A program made the translations under genes and the position numbers. A stretch of 15,241 nucleotides of DNA from Acidobacteriota bacterium (GTDB taxonomy: Bacteria > Acidobacteriota > Terriglobia > Terriglobales > Acidobacteriaceae), in assembly GCA_023441255.1 (NCBI GenBank), contig JAEZPW010000424.1, forward strand, positions 1-15,241. The letters run 5' to 3'. Below the pieces are notes generated by a model. That model was not told where the DNA came from and made no database searches. It saw only the letters and a list, made by a program, of their open reading frames with translations. Shown here one piece after another: positions 6,682-14,631 of this stretch; the first letter of the stretch is position 1, and every line of letters begins with the position of its first letter.

Positions 6682-6882
6682 TTAAAGTGGCTGAACGTTT
6701 TCTGCCTGCCAGCCCTTCGGGCCCTTCGTCACTTCGAACTGAACGGCCTGGCCTTCCTGCAAACTGCGGAAACCTTTTCCCTGGATTGCTGAGAAGTGAA
6801 CGAAAACATCTTCGCCGTTCTGGCGCGTGATGAATCCGTACCCCTTGGCATCGTTAAACCACTTCACTGTACCTTGTTCCAT
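6682..6882 (-). CDS. csp: Cold-shock domain protein (CspA family)
   Basis: The 66-residue product MEQGTVKWFNDAKGYGFI... is a single cold-shock domain of standard length. The RNA-binding motifs are KGYGFI (RNP1, about residues 13-18) and DVFVHF (RNP2, about 26-31). Family members bind single-stranded RNA and DNA and act as RNA chaperones. I chose ATG 6882 because it gives the canonical N-terminus; an AAGGA lies about 13 bp upstream. Upstream in-frame starts would add a basic tail with no family match. A leader of up to about 200 nt separates it from the methyltransferase gene, in keeping with the long structured 5' UTRs of csp genes. A terminator follows directly, so it is likely monocistronic. 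Confidence 0.95.
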   Translation of the reverse strand: MEQGTVKWFNDAKGYGFITRQNGEDVFVHFSAIQGKGFRSLQEGQAVQFEVTKGPKGWQAENVQPL

Positions 6883-7094
6883 TGTGGTGCACACGTCCTT
6901 CATCGTTAATTGGCGCTGAGTTGAATCGGATTGCTGATTCAGACGACCGGGCCGGCGAGAGTGGCCGGGCTGGCGGGTTTTCCTTTTCAGAACCGCTTCA
7001 AGCAGTAGCACACATCTAAACCTTAGATGCCGTTTTTTGCCAAATGTCGCTTCAGCAACTCAGTTTTTTGAACAAGCACCGCCGGCACGGTAAG

Positions 7095-7904
7095 TCATTG
7101 GCCATCAGAAACATAGAGCGAATATTGGTGGTTGCCGCCCACTTTATTGAGAAAATTCTCGGCAGTCACAATGTGCTCAGAGATGGGGTTCACGTAGACG
7201 AGCAGCAGGGTTCGTGGGTCCCGGTCGAGCGATGTTTTCAGGTTTTGGAGAACTTGCTCCAGAACGGGCTCGAAGAACGGATTGAAGAGATAGAGCACGG
7301 TGGGCTCTGCCGGGAACTCGAAATCGCGGGCATCACCGCACCAGAATTCAACCGACGTGCACCGCTGTCGTTCCGCCGGAAATCGCAGCAGATTCTGTTG
7401 TGCCACACGGTGCAGTTCCGGCAGTATCTCCACCCCGATGATGCGCCTGAAAGGATATTCCGACGCAAGCAGCACGGCTCTCCCCTTCCCTGACCCGAGA
7501 TCTATAAACGTGAATCGAGTGTGATCCAGGCTAAGTTCATCGAGGATCACGTGAAACTGCTCAGGTTCGATTGGCTGGTATTGCTCGCCTGAGAAGATCT
7601 CACGCACCCTAGTCGCGAGTTGCACGTTGGACCAAGTGGTATCGACCCGGTTGTCAAAGTCGTATTGCAGGTCGCCGTACCTCAGGCGACGGCGGGAAGG
7701 TGTGAGGTCTCGCAGGAATTCGAAGCCTCGGACGGCAAGTTCTTTGCCCGTACGCCAAATCCCGCGGTAGCGAATAGAGTCACGAAACCACCGTCTCGCG
7801 GCCCGGGAGAGTGAGAACTGGGGGTGGCGTCGTACATCATCGTTCGTAGAGCCCATGTGGGTCACAGGATAACCGACCAGACTCATTCCGGGAATGATTC
7901 CCAT
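7095..7904 (-). CDS. Class I SAM-dependent methyltransferase
   Basis: The 269-residue protein carries a Rossmann-type methyltransferase core. Motif I is FIDLGSGKGRAVLLAS (about residues 133-148), an acidic residue follows strand 2 (IIGVEI, Glu159), CGDARDF (189-195) is in the motif II/III region, and YLFNPF (205-210) is the motif IV/NPPY-like loop. The N-terminal 90 residues are basic and helical (RRWFRDSIRYRG...) and probably bind or cap the substrate. The FIDLGSGKG loop resembles that of protein lysine methyltransferases, but the substrate cannot be inferred. The start is uncertain: ATG 7904 has no clear ribosome-binding site, and in-frame ATGs lie at 7886 and 7856. Neighbours (cold-shock gene, receiver gene) do not point to a pathway. 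Confidence 0.8.
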   Translation of the reverse strand: MGIIPGMSLVGYPVTHMGSTNDDVRRHPQFSLSRAARRWFRDSIRYRGIWRTGKELAVRGFEFLRDLTPSRRRLRYGDLQYDFDNRVDTTWSNVQLATRVREIFSGEQYQPIEPEQFHVILDELSLDHTRFTFIDLGSGKGRAVLLASEYPFRRIIGVEILPELHRVAQQNLLRFPAERQRCTSVEFWCGDARDFEFPAEPTVLYLFNPFFEPVLEQVLQNLKTSLDRDPRTLLLVYVNPISEHIVTAENFLNKVGGNHQYSLYVSDGQ

Positions 7905-8099
7905 TTTGGTACTGAACGGGATCCCTCGCCAGCTCTACAGGAATTCTGAGAATGTGCCGATATATGGTTCTGAGCTGTCGAGCGCCTGTGTTTTTGGGGA
8001 CTTCCGAAAGCTGCACCGATAGGCGAACAAAAAGCAAAGAATTGGCACGAGGGTTGCAATTGAAATGTGCATCAATCCTGACATAAGAAGAGGGCCCGA

Positions 8100-8594
8100 A
8101 TGAGCACAATGACTTCACCCGAAACCATTCTCTCGAATGCGGGATGCATTCCAGGTCTTTCGTTCGACAACCCGGCGTGTGACCAGCCGCGAAATTGCTG
8201 GCAGACCATACTGTTGGTTGAGGATGAGGCGTTCGTCCGTGATGTCACTCAGGAAGTACTTGAAATGTCGGGCTATACGGTGCTGACAGCTGCGGATGGG
8301 ACGGAAGCAATCCGCATATTCGAGCAGCGCGACTCTACGGTCGACCTGCTGCTCACTGATGTGGTTATGCCCGGAATGAACGGACGCGAACTCGCCAATC
8401 GCTTGCTTATGCGATGCCCAGGCCTGAAGACGATCTTCATTTCCGGCTATGCCGATAACCCCGTGGTACGTGAAGGAACCGGTCTGGCCTCGGCCGGGTA
8501 CCTGCAGAAACCTTTCACGCTTGACGCCCTCACCCGTAAAGTGCGGGAAGTGATCGATGCGAACATGCGGGACCGGGCCTGCAGCACCCAGTGA
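8100..8594 (+). CDS. Stand-alone response regulator receiver protein (CheY-like)
   Basis: The 164-residue product is a 35-residue unstructured leader plus one REC domain and no output domain. The acidic pocket is E41-D42-E43 in LLVEDEA, the phospho-acceptor is D87 in LLLTDVVMPGMNG, S115 sits in FISGYA, and the conserved Lys is K137 in LQKPF. The sequence style (DLLLTDVVMPGMNGREL, SGYADN) resembles receivers attached to hybrid histidine kinases, so it may act in a phosphorelay. No kinase is adjacent. AGAAGAGGG ends 5 bp before ATG 8100. It is divergent from the methyltransferase gene and converges on the HDOD gene of the motility operon. A role in motility is possible from position only. Confidence 0.87.
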   Translation: MSTMTSPETILSNAGCIPGLSFDNPACDQPRNCWQTILLVEDEAFVRDVTQEVLEMSGYTVLTAADGTEAIRIFEQRDSTVDLLLTDVVMPGMNGRELANRLLMRCPGLKTIFISGYADNPVVREGTGLASAGYLQKPFTLDALTRKVREVIDANMRDRACSTQ

Positions 8595-8643
8595 GACCAC
8601 CCAACTTGGGGGAACCTGATCAAACATCCGGTGCAAAGACTGA

Positions 8644-9573
8644 TCAGTTGCTAGTAGCCCTGAACAGCACCGCCACCAGGCGCTTCACTTCGCCTGCGTA
8701 GAGTTCCATCTCGGAAACCAAGCGGGCGGTTTCGAAGTTGGTTATCGATCGGCACTCATGGCTCAGAATCTCCCAACCGATGTTTTTCTGGCAGTCAGGT
8801 CTTTCCCGTTCCAGGCAGCCGTAGCCCACACCCGTTATGCGACAGATGAGATCCGCAAGGTTAACAATGGCAACGAGTCCCCGGTAGAGTGATGCGCGTG
8901 CTGGATCGTGGTGCCGTTCGATGACTTCGCAGAGATCGCTCCCCAAGCGCCACTTCTCCGCAAGCAATCCGCCGGTGTAACAGTGAGTCAGGCCCATGAT
9001 CTCCCTCTCCGCCTGTTCAAACGCCAGGCCCTTACCCAGCGCGTGCTTTGCAACGGCGTCGAAGGAATCCGGCAAAAGAAGTATGTTGGCCACAATGCCG
9101 ACGTCGTGAAGCAAACCGGCGAGATATGCTTTTTCCGGATCACGGAATCCGACCCGGCGCGCTATGCGCCGGCTGACCAACGCCACGCCCAGCGAGTGTT
9201 CCCAGAGCGTACACGGGTCGAGAACCGACGAGTGTGTCGGAACCATCCTCATCAGGCAGCACGACATCGCGATGTCGCGTACCCGTGTGATACCGAGGGC
9301 GACGATCGCACCACGGATCGTGTCAATATCCCGCCAGCGACCGAACAACGGAGAATTCGCCATGTGCAGACACTGAGCTGCAAGCGACTCGTCGTGCGAG
9401 ATCAGGTCGACGATCTTTTGAACGCTCACCTGCTCCACCGGCGCCTCCAGTTGGCGAATGAGTGGGAACAGCAGCGCCGGCATGGTGGGGATTTTGTCCA
9501 GATGCTCCATCCTGCTTCGAACCATTTCGGGCGAAATCAGATGGGTCGTGGGCGACTGTTCAGGGATTTGCAT
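8644..9573 (-). CDS. HDOD-domain signalling protein
   Basis: The 309-residue protein holds an HDOD domain (about residues 15-230), seen in IPTMPALLFPLIRQL, LISHDESLAAQCLHMANSPLF and the TIRGAIVALGITRVRDIAMSC block. HD-type motifs are partly kept: WEHS (124-127), LLHDVG (154-159) and ERHHDPA (219-225). HDOD proteins are generally regulatory rather than proven phosphodiesterases, and several act in motility and second-messenger signalling. The start at ATG 9573 is chosen for its GAGGTG ribosome-binding site 7 bp upstream; ATG 9609 would add 12 residues without one. It overlaps the end of motB by 14 bp, so it is translated from the motAB message and probably tunes motor or chemotactic output. 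Confidence 0.85.
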   Translation of the reverse strand: MQIPEQSPTTHLISPEMVRSRMEHLDKIPTMPALLFPLIRQLEAPVEQVSVQKIVDLISHDESLAAQCLHMANSPLFGRWRDIDTIRGAIVALGITRVRDIAMSCCLMRMVPTHSSVLDPCTLWEHSLGVALVSRRIARRVGFRDPEKAYLAGLLHDVGIVANILLLPDSFDAVAKHALGKGLAFEQAEREIMGLTHCYTGGLLAEKWRLGSDLCEVIERHHDPARASLYRGLVAIVNLADLICRITGVGYGCLERERPDCQKNIGWEILSHECRSITNFETARLVSEMELYAGEVKRLVAVLFRATSN

Positions 9574-10345
9574 GCGGATGCACCTCAGGGGACTTTCGGG
9601 TCGCTTCATCTATTCGGTATCCGTCAAGGATGACCAGGTCGACACGGCGGTTCTTTCGCCGGCCATCTTCCGTGTCATTAGTCGCCACAGGATGGAACTC
9701 TCCAAAACCGGCGGCCGACAGCCTTTCTGGCGACAATTCGTAGGCCGATATGAGGGTCCTGACCATTTGCACGGCGCGCGCCGTCGATAACTCCCAGTTT
9801 GAATCGAAGCGCCGCGTGTGGATTGGCACATCGTCCGTATGTCCCTCAACCCGCACCCGGACTGCACGCGAACGCAGAACGTTCGCGATCCTGGCAATCG
9901 CAGGTTGAGCAGCAGGCCTGAGTTCGGCCGAGCCGCTGTCGAAAAAGCCGACCTCACGCAAGCTGATCACAAGACCTTCCGGTCCGATGCGGAGCGCAAC
10001 CTCCTGCCGGGCTATTTCTGCCGAAAGGAGCTGTGCTAGTTCAGCGCTCAAGGCGTTGCGGTTCTGCGCCGCCATTCTTTGATTTGCCGTGTCGTCTGCG
10101 ACATGGGCCGGAGGAACCGCAATTGAGGGCTTAGCGTCGAACGTTGCGCCATCCCCGTTCAGTGCTCCGAGTTGGCGGAACGCGCCTTCGATCGCCGCTG
10201 CCATGCGGTTCATCTTCGCCTTGTCCACCTGTGACGACGCATAGAGCACCACGAAAAAGGCCAGGAGCAGCGTGACGAGATCGGCATACGATACAAGCCA
10301 GCGCTCACGACTCGGATGTTTGACCTGATCGCGCCGCCTTCTCAC
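9560..10345 (-). CDS. motB: Flagellar motor stator protein MotB
   Basis: The 261-residue product has a basic N-terminus, one membrane helix (about residues 18-37) and a periplasmic OmpA-type peptidoglycan-binding domain (about 120-245). Asp22 in SYADLVTLLLAFF is the conserved ion-carrying residue of the stator. The OmpA domain shows FFDSGSAEL, EGHTDDVPI, NWELSTARA and the RRKNRRVDL signature. With MotA it forms the stator that powers flagellar rotation. It starts with GTG, overlapping the motA stop by 4 bp (GTGA), and has AGGAG just upstream. The HDOD gene overlaps its 3' end. Coupling to H+ or Na+ is not decided by what I can see. Confidence 0.95.
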   Translation of the reverse strand: MRRRRDQVKHPSRERWLVSYADLVTLLLAFFVVLYASSQVDKAKMNRMAAAIEGAFRQLGALNGDGATFDAKPSIAVPPAHVADDTANQRMAAQNRNALSAELAQLLSAEIARQEVALRIGPEGLVISLREVGFFDSGSAELRPAAQPAIARIANVLRSRAVRVRVEGHTDDVPIHTRRFDSNWELSTARAVQMVRTLISAYELSPERLSAAGFGEFHPVATNDTEDGRRKNRRVDLVILDGYRIDEATRKSPEVHPHANP

Positions 10346-11127
10346 GCTCCTGTCTCCTCCTGGGTAGTTCTGCCGCCATGGGGTGTCTGCAGCACAAAGC
10401 CGAGGAGCTTCGTCTCCAACATGCGGGGATGAATTCCCTCCAGCATCGAGACGACTGCCTCGAGGGTCATCTCCCGAATGAGCTGCTGCTGGCGCAGGCG
10501 GAACTTCAACTTTCCGGCACTCGGAAGCAAGAACAGGTTTGCCACGGCCACTCCATAGATGGTGGCAACGAAAGCTACCGCGATGCCCCGGCCCACTTCG
10601 TCGATATTGCCAAGGTGCTGCATAACCTGGATAAGGCCCAGCACTGCCCCAATGATTCCCACCGTTGGTGAGAAAGCGCCTGCCGACTCGAGCACCTGCA
10701 CGACTAGTTCGTCCCGCTCCTCGCTCATTTCCAAGTGCGGTTCCATCAGCGTTCGAAGCGCCCGAGACTCCGCTCCATCAACGGCCAACATCAGACACTC
10801 TTTCGTGAAATCGTCTTCCAGGCCGTCGAGGTCGCTGTCGAGCGCAACGATTCCCTCTCGTCTCGCCTTGTCTGCAAATTGAACCAGCTGATCGATGACG
10901 GCGCGAGCGTCAATGCCCTCGCCAAAGAAAACCGTGGCCATGCTTCTGGCGCAGGCCGCCACCGTGGCGAGTGGAAATTGCAGCAATACGGCGCCAAGGG
11001 TTCCGCCGAATACGATGATTGCAGCTGTAGGTTGAAGTATCTGCGCGACCTTGCCGCCTTCCAGTACAAGTCCGGCAAGTATTCCGCCAACGGCGACTAC
11101 CAGGCCAGCGAAGCTCGCCTTGTCCAC
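10342..11127 (-). CDS. motA: Flagellar motor stator protein MotA
   Basis: The 261-residue product has the MotA pattern: two N-terminal membrane helices (about residues 5-23 and 33-51), a cytoplasmic region with ADKARREGIVALD that contacts the rotor, and two C-terminal helices with SPTVGIIGAVLGLI and VAFVATIYGVAVANLFLLP, including the conserved prolines. I chose GTG 11127, which gives MDKASFAGLV, the usual start of the family; the frame is open further upstream to 11244 but the extra 39 residues look non-native. The gene heads the motA-motB-HDOD operon. A sigma-28-like sequence is present about 165 bp upstream on this strand. Confidence 0.94.
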   Translation of the reverse strand: MDKASFAGLVVAVGGILAGLVLEGGKVAQILQPTAAIIVFGGTLGAVLLQFPLATVAACARSMATVFFGEGIDARAVIDQLVQFADKARREGIVALDSDLDGLEDDFTKECLMLAVDGAESRALRTLMEPHLEMSEERDELVVQVLESAGAFSPTVGIIGAVLGLIQVMQHLGNIDEVGRGIAVAFVATIYGVAVANLFLLPSAGKLKFRLRQQQLIREMTLEAVVSMLEGIHPRMLETKLLGFVLQTPHGGRTTQEETGA

Positions 11128-11297
11128 CTCGTTGCTCGCTCTACCCCAGCGGTTTGGCACGGGCTGCTCCCATGCTCCCGATCTCGGGCTTGGCGCAACA
11201 ACAGTCCTGAACCACATCCTGGCGGAACTCAACGTTCGCTCCACGATCTCAAGACCACGGCTGTCGAGATCGCCCCTGATTTGCTGCTACGCCTCTT

Positions 11298-11324
11298 CCA
11301 TCGGCATTTTGCGCATGCTCTTGA
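11298..11324 (-). promoter_or_regulatory. Candidate sigma-28 promoter facing motA
   Basis: On the minus strand TCAAGAGC, 11 bp, GCCGATGG resembles the FliA consensus TAAAGTTT-N11-GCCGATAA: correct spacing, GCCGAT kept, and TCAA for TAAA. Transcription would start near 11291 and leave a leader of about 165 nt to the motA start. Confidence 0.45.
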
Positions 11325-11416
11325 GGTGCTTCAGCTTTCATCAGAGAACATTAATGATGCTTGGCAGCAATTGTGCAGAGTTGAGCTTCGGTGCGGTCGC
11401 AGCGTAGCGACAGCGC

Positions 11417-11443
11417 TAAAGCGTTCTTGCAGGGTGCCGATTA
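11417..11443 (+). promoter_or_regulatory. Sigma-28 (FliA) promoter of flagellin
   Basis: TAAAGCGT, 11 bp, GCCGATTA matches the FliA consensus TAAAGTTT-N11-GCCGATAA, with the full TAAAG core, exact spacing and 7 of 8 bases in the -10. Transcription would begin near 11450, giving a leader of about 115 nt before the flagellin ATG. This places fliC in the late flagellar class. Confidence 0.85.
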
Positions 11444-11546
11444 TGGCAGTGGAAGTTAGAACAGCGGTTCCGTCGTATCGATCGCAGTGGACGGACGCGG
11501 GCTACGAACCCGCTGCCCGCGAGCTCAGGCGTAGGCGAAATCGCAA

Positions 11547-11564
11547 GCGAAAAGGAGCTTTCGC
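11547..11564 (+). promoter_or_regulatory. Hairpin presenting the flagellin ribosome-binding site
   Basis: GCGAAA pairs exactly with TTTCGC around the loop AGGAGC, which is the Shine-Dalgarno sequence; the next base starts ATG 11565. A GGA in a hairpin loop overlapping the ribosome-binding site is the hallmark of a CsrA/RsmA target. CsrA is known to repress flagellin translation this way in Bacillus. Whether CsrA and FliW exist in this genome is not visible here. Confidence 0.55.
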
Positions 11565-12725
11565 ATGGCACTCAGCATCCTGAACAACATTCCTTCTCTG
11601 GCCGCCCAGAACCAGCTATCGATCACCGGGTCGCAGCTGCAGAAAACGCTGTTCCGTCTTTCATCCGGTTCCCGGATCAACAGCGGCGCCGATGATGCCG
11701 CCGGTCTGGCAATCGCCGATGGCCTCCGCGCCAACGTGACGGCTCTCACGCAGTCGGCGCGCAACGCCACGGACGGCATTGGCCAGTTACAGGTGGCTGA
11801 TGGCGCGCTGGCTCAGGTCACGACCCTGTTGAATCGCGCCGTAACGCTGGCGACCGAAGCCTCAACCAGCACGGTCAGCCAGGGACAACGCGATTCCATT
11901 CAGGCTGAGTATGGGCAGATCAAGGCCGAGATCGACCGCATTGGCACATCCACTACGTTCAACGGTGTGGCCGTTTTCCAAGGTGCCGGGAGCACGCCGG
12001 ATACGAACACCTGGAAGAGCACCAACGGCGGAGCGGTGAATTCAGCCACTGCCCTGGCCGACGGCGCGACCTTCTCGATTACCGACACCAACACCGGCCA
12101 CACCTTCAGCTTCACGGCGAGCAGCAATAACGTGGGCGACCTCGTCTCCGCCATCCAGACAGCGGCGGCGAACCCGGGCGGAGCGAACTACGTTAACGTG
12201 AATGCAGCAATCGACAGCACCGGCAAGCTGTCGATCACCGACAGAAACGGCGATCACAGCATCATTGTCAGCACCGATGCCGCAGCCCTTGGTGGAAGCA
12301 TGGCATCGGCCACTACGGCGGTTGGCGGAACGCAGGCTGTTCTCCTCTCCGACGGTGGCGTCAACAGCACCCTCGCGACGACGATCGGCGCTCTCTCTGC
12401 GAGCGGCCTCAACCTCAATGGTGCGCTGTCCGGGGCCGATGGCTCCGGCGCTACTGTTGAACTTGGCAGAATCAACGATGCGATCAAGAGCATCGCTGCC
12501 CAGCGTGGCACGATCGGAGCCGGTATCAATCGCCTGCAGTCGGCCCAGTCGGTCATCAACAACCAGGTGCAGAACTTGTCCGCGGCAGAAGACGGAATCC
12601 GCGCGGCCGATATCGCGCAGGAAGTCGCAAACATGACGAAGTACAACATCCTGAACCAGACGGGAATTTCGGCGCTGTCGCAGTCGAACCAGATGCAGCA
12701 GGGAGTACTGTCACTGTTGCGGTAA
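11565..12725 (+). CDS. fliC: Flagellin
   Basis: The 386-residue protein has the conserved N-terminal D0/D1 region (about 1-140, ILNNIPSLAAQNQLSITGSQLQKTLFRLSSGSRINSGADDAAGLAIADGLRA) and C-terminal D1/D0 region (about 300-386, ending ISALSQSNQMQQGVLSLLR). The middle (about 140-300) is a Ser/Thr/Ala/Gly-rich variable domain exposed on the filament. It is exported by the flagellar type III system and polymerises under the FliD cap. AAGGAG lies 7 bp before the ATG. A sigma-28 promoter precedes the gene and a terminator follows it, so it has its own transcript, with fliD and fliS downstream. Confidence 0.97.
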   Translation: MALSILNNIPSLAAQNQLSITGSQLQKTLFRLSSGSRINSGADDAAGLAIADGLRANVTALTQSARNATDGIGQLQVADGALAQVTTLLNRAVTLATEASTSTVSQGQRDSIQAEYGQIKAEIDRIGTSTTFNGVAVFQGAGSTPDTNTWKSTNGGAVNSATALADGATFSITDTNTGHTFSFTASSNNVGDLVSAIQTAAANPGGANYVNVNAAIDSTGKLSITDRNGDHSIIVSTDAAALGGSMASATTAVGGTQAVLLSDGGVNSTLATTIGALSASGLNLNGALSGADGSGATVELGRINDAIKSIAAQRGTIGAGINRLQSAQSVINNQVQNLSAAEDGIRAADIAQEVANMTKYNILNQTGISALSQSNQMQQGVLSLLR

Positions 12726-12740
12726 TCGAAAACCTTCACC

Positions 12741-12770
12741 GAGGTGGAGCCTGCCGGCTCCACCTCCTTT
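12741..12770 (+). terminator. Terminator after flagellin
   Basis: An 11-bp perfect stem (GAGGTGGAGCC / GGCTCCACCTC) with a TGCC loop starts 15 bp after the flagellin stop and is followed by CTTTCACATT. The T-run is short, so some read-through into fliD is possible; no clear separate promoter for fliD was found. Confidence 0.8.
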
Positions 12771-12814
12771 CACATTCCTAGACTGGAATAGATCGGCCCT
12801 CGAGTTCTAAAGCA

Positions 12815-14146
12815 ATGGCCTCAGTATCAAACAGCCTCACAAGCAGCACCGGACTCGACGTTCAGTCGACGGTGGACCAACTGATCTACACGGAGCGGGC
12901 GCCGGAGCGGTTGATGCAGCAGCGGCAAGCCGTCCTGGATGCCCAGGCGGCCGCAATGCGCAGCATTCAGTCGGGACTGCAGGACCTCGAACAAAAACTC
13001 CACAGCCTCAAAGACTTCACCGGGGCACTCTCGGCACGTAAGGCTGAATCAACAGCGCCTGAAGTATTGTCGGCGAGGGCGGAAGCATCAGCCGCCAGCG
13101 GAACCCATACGGTTGTTGTCCAAAAACTGGCAACAACGAGTTCGTACTATACAAAGAGCATCACTGATCCGGGGTTCGTCTTCGGCCCAGGATCGACTTT
13201 CACCCTGCAGGTCGGAGACGGCGAAGCAGTGAGCGTCGCGTTCGACGGTAAGACGATCCAGAAGGCCGCGGATTCGATCAACAATCTCGACTTCGGGGTA
13301 CGTGCAACCGTCATCACGGATGCGGCGGGCTCGCGACTCGCGCTTGTCTCCAACACCTCGGGGCTTCCAGGCGCCATAAAGATAAGTAACGATCAAACAG
13401 GTCTCGCCTGGCAGACGTCGAACCCGGGCCAGAATGCTGAAGTACTGGTTGACGGCGTTCCTGTCCAAAGCGCAACCAATACAGTGTCAGGTGTCATTCC
13501 TGGCCTAACGCTCACCCTGGCGCGCGAGAGTGCAGGCCCGGTGCAAGTAACCGTTGGCCCCGACACGGCAAGAGCGAAACAGGCGCTGACGGACTTCGTG
13601 AACAGCTACAACAGCGTGATCAGCGCGATCAATGCTCAGTACAAGGTTAACCCTTCAACAAACGTCGCTGGCGTACTGGCCGGCGATAGCACCATAAGGG
13701 GATTGCAAGCCACACTCCTCTCCTCGACGAGCTACGTTGCTGAAGCCAACACGGGCGCTGAGACGTTGCGCTCCATCGGGGTCGAGATGCAGAACGACGG
13801 CACTCTCAAGATTAACGAGACGACTCTGGACCACGTCATCGCTACAAATTTCACAAGCTTCCAAAACTTCTTTCAGGGGACAACGCCCGAGGGGTTCGCT
13901 CGTACCTTCGCTTCGACGCTGATGAAGATCAACGACTCCGTCCTGGGATCCGTTGCGCTTGATCTGAAGGGAATCCAGGCCACTCGTGATTCCATCGGCA
14001 ATCAGATCGACAATTTCGAAGTACGCATCAAGATGCGCCAGCAGCAACTCTTTCAGCAATACAGCCAGATCGACGTGATGCTCAGAAAGCTGCCTTCCCT
14101 GCAATCCCAAATATCAGCCCAACTGGGGTCCTTGAATTCAAAATGA
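12815..14146 (+). CDS. fliD: Flagellar hook-associated protein 2 (filament cap) FliD
   Basis: The 443-residue protein starts with the FliD N-terminal signature: SSTGLDVQSTVDQLIYTERAPERLMQQRQAVLDAQ (about residues 10-45). The C-terminal region (about 255-440) shows ALTDFVNSYNSVISAINAQYK, the LAGDSTIRGLQATLLSS block, IGVEMQNDGTLKIN and a final coiled coil ending LPSLQSQISAQLGSLNSK. FliD caps the filament tip and helps flagellin fold on. It is short compared with many FliD proteins, consistent with a reduced middle region. The Shine-Dalgarno sequence is weak. Its stop overlaps the fliS start by 4 bp (ATGA), so the two are translationally coupled. Confidence 0.95.
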   Translation: MASVSNSLTSSTGLDVQSTVDQLIYTERAPERLMQQRQAVLDAQAAAMRSIQSGLQDLEQKLHSLKDFTGALSARKAESTAPEVLSARAEASAASGTHTVVVQKLATTSSYYTKSITDPGFVFGPGSTFTLQVGDGEAVSVAFDGKTIQKAADSINNLDFGVRATVITDAAGSRLALVSNTSGLPGAIKISNDQTGLAWQTSNPGQNAEVLVDGVPVQSATNTVSGVIPGLTLTLARESAGPVQVTVGPDTARAKQALTDFVNSYNSVISAINAQYKVNPSTNVAGVLAGDSTIRGLQATLLSSTSYVAEANTGAETLRSIGVEMQNDGTLKINETTLDHVIATNFTSFQNFFQGTTPEGFARTFASTLMKINDSVLGSVALDLKGIQATRDSIGNQIDNFEVRIKMRQQQLFQQYSQIDVMLRKLPSLQSQISAQLGSLNSK

Positions 14147-14631
14147 ATCAGAACGATGCAAGCTTTGCCTACCGGGAATCCGCGGTCCGCAGTGCGACCC
14201 AAGTCCAACTCGTAGTGATGATGTACGGCATGATCATCGAGGATCTGCGCCAGGCGGTTGAGGCCCTAAACTCGGGTGCGGTGGAGCGGCGCACGAACTC
14301 CATCAAGCATGCGCTTTCGGTGCTCGAGCAGCTGCAGGGCACCCTGAATATGGAGGCCGGCGGCGAGGCGGCTCGCAACCTCGACGCATTCTATTCGATC
14401 GCCCGCGCGAAGATTCTGGAATCGCATATCAGGTGTTCCGCCGAACTGATGCGATCGCAGGCCAGCCTCTTTTCCGATCTGCGGGCAGCGTGGCACAAGA
14501 TCGAGCGCGAGTCGGCCGCGAACCAAGTGTCCGGGCCACAGATCGAGGAAATTGAGAAGACTTCCAGCATCCCATGCGGCATCGTGGGCCAGGGGTTCGA
14601 AAGCTCGGTCTCGCGCGAATGGACGGCCTGA
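14143..14631 (+). CDS. fliS: Flagellin export chaperone FliS
   Basis: Residues 8-120 match FliS: YRESAVRSATQVQLVVMMYGMIIEDLRQAVEAL, then the NSIKHALSVLEQLQGTLNMEAGGEAARNLDAFYSIARAKI helices. FliS binds the C-terminal D0 region of flagellin in the cytoplasm and prevents early polymerisation. The product is 162 residues, with about 35 extra residues at the C-terminus (rich in Glu, Ile and Ser) beyond the usual four-helix core. It overlaps the fliD stop by 4 bp, and the next gene starts directly after its TGA. Confidence 0.93.
   Translation: MNQNDASFAYRESAVRSATQVQLVVMMYGMIIEDLRQAVEALNSGAVERRTNSIKHALSVLEQLQGTLNMEAGGEAARNLDAFYSIARAKILESHIRCSAELMRSQASLFSDLRAAWHKIERESAANQVSGPQIEEIEKTSSIPCGIVGQGFESSVSREWTA

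Larger units (their letters stand above)
11128..11564. other. 437-bp divergent regulatory region between motA and flagellin
   Basis: No gene is supported here. It holds a sigma-28 promoter for flagellin (11417-11443), a weaker sigma-28-like site facing motA (11298-11324), and the hairpin around the flagellin ribosome-binding site (11547-11564). A plus-strand frame crossing it (10735-11583) is an antisense shadow of motA. Confidence 0.7.

Noticed and set aside
6883..7011. A 43-residue N-terminal extension of the cold-shock protein
   Set aside because: The extension has no family match and MEQGTVKWFN at 6882 is the standard start; the upstream stretch is better seen as 5' leader.
8616..8647. 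Inverted repeat CTGATCA / TGATCAG between the receiver and HDOD genes, possible two-way terminator
   Set aside because: The stem is only 7 bp with a long 18-base loop, no T-run follows, and it runs into the HDOD stop codon.
10735..11583. A 282-codon plus-strand open frame across motA and the leader of flagellin
   Set aside because: It is antisense to motA, has no domain, and would run through the sigma-28 promoter and into the flagellin start.
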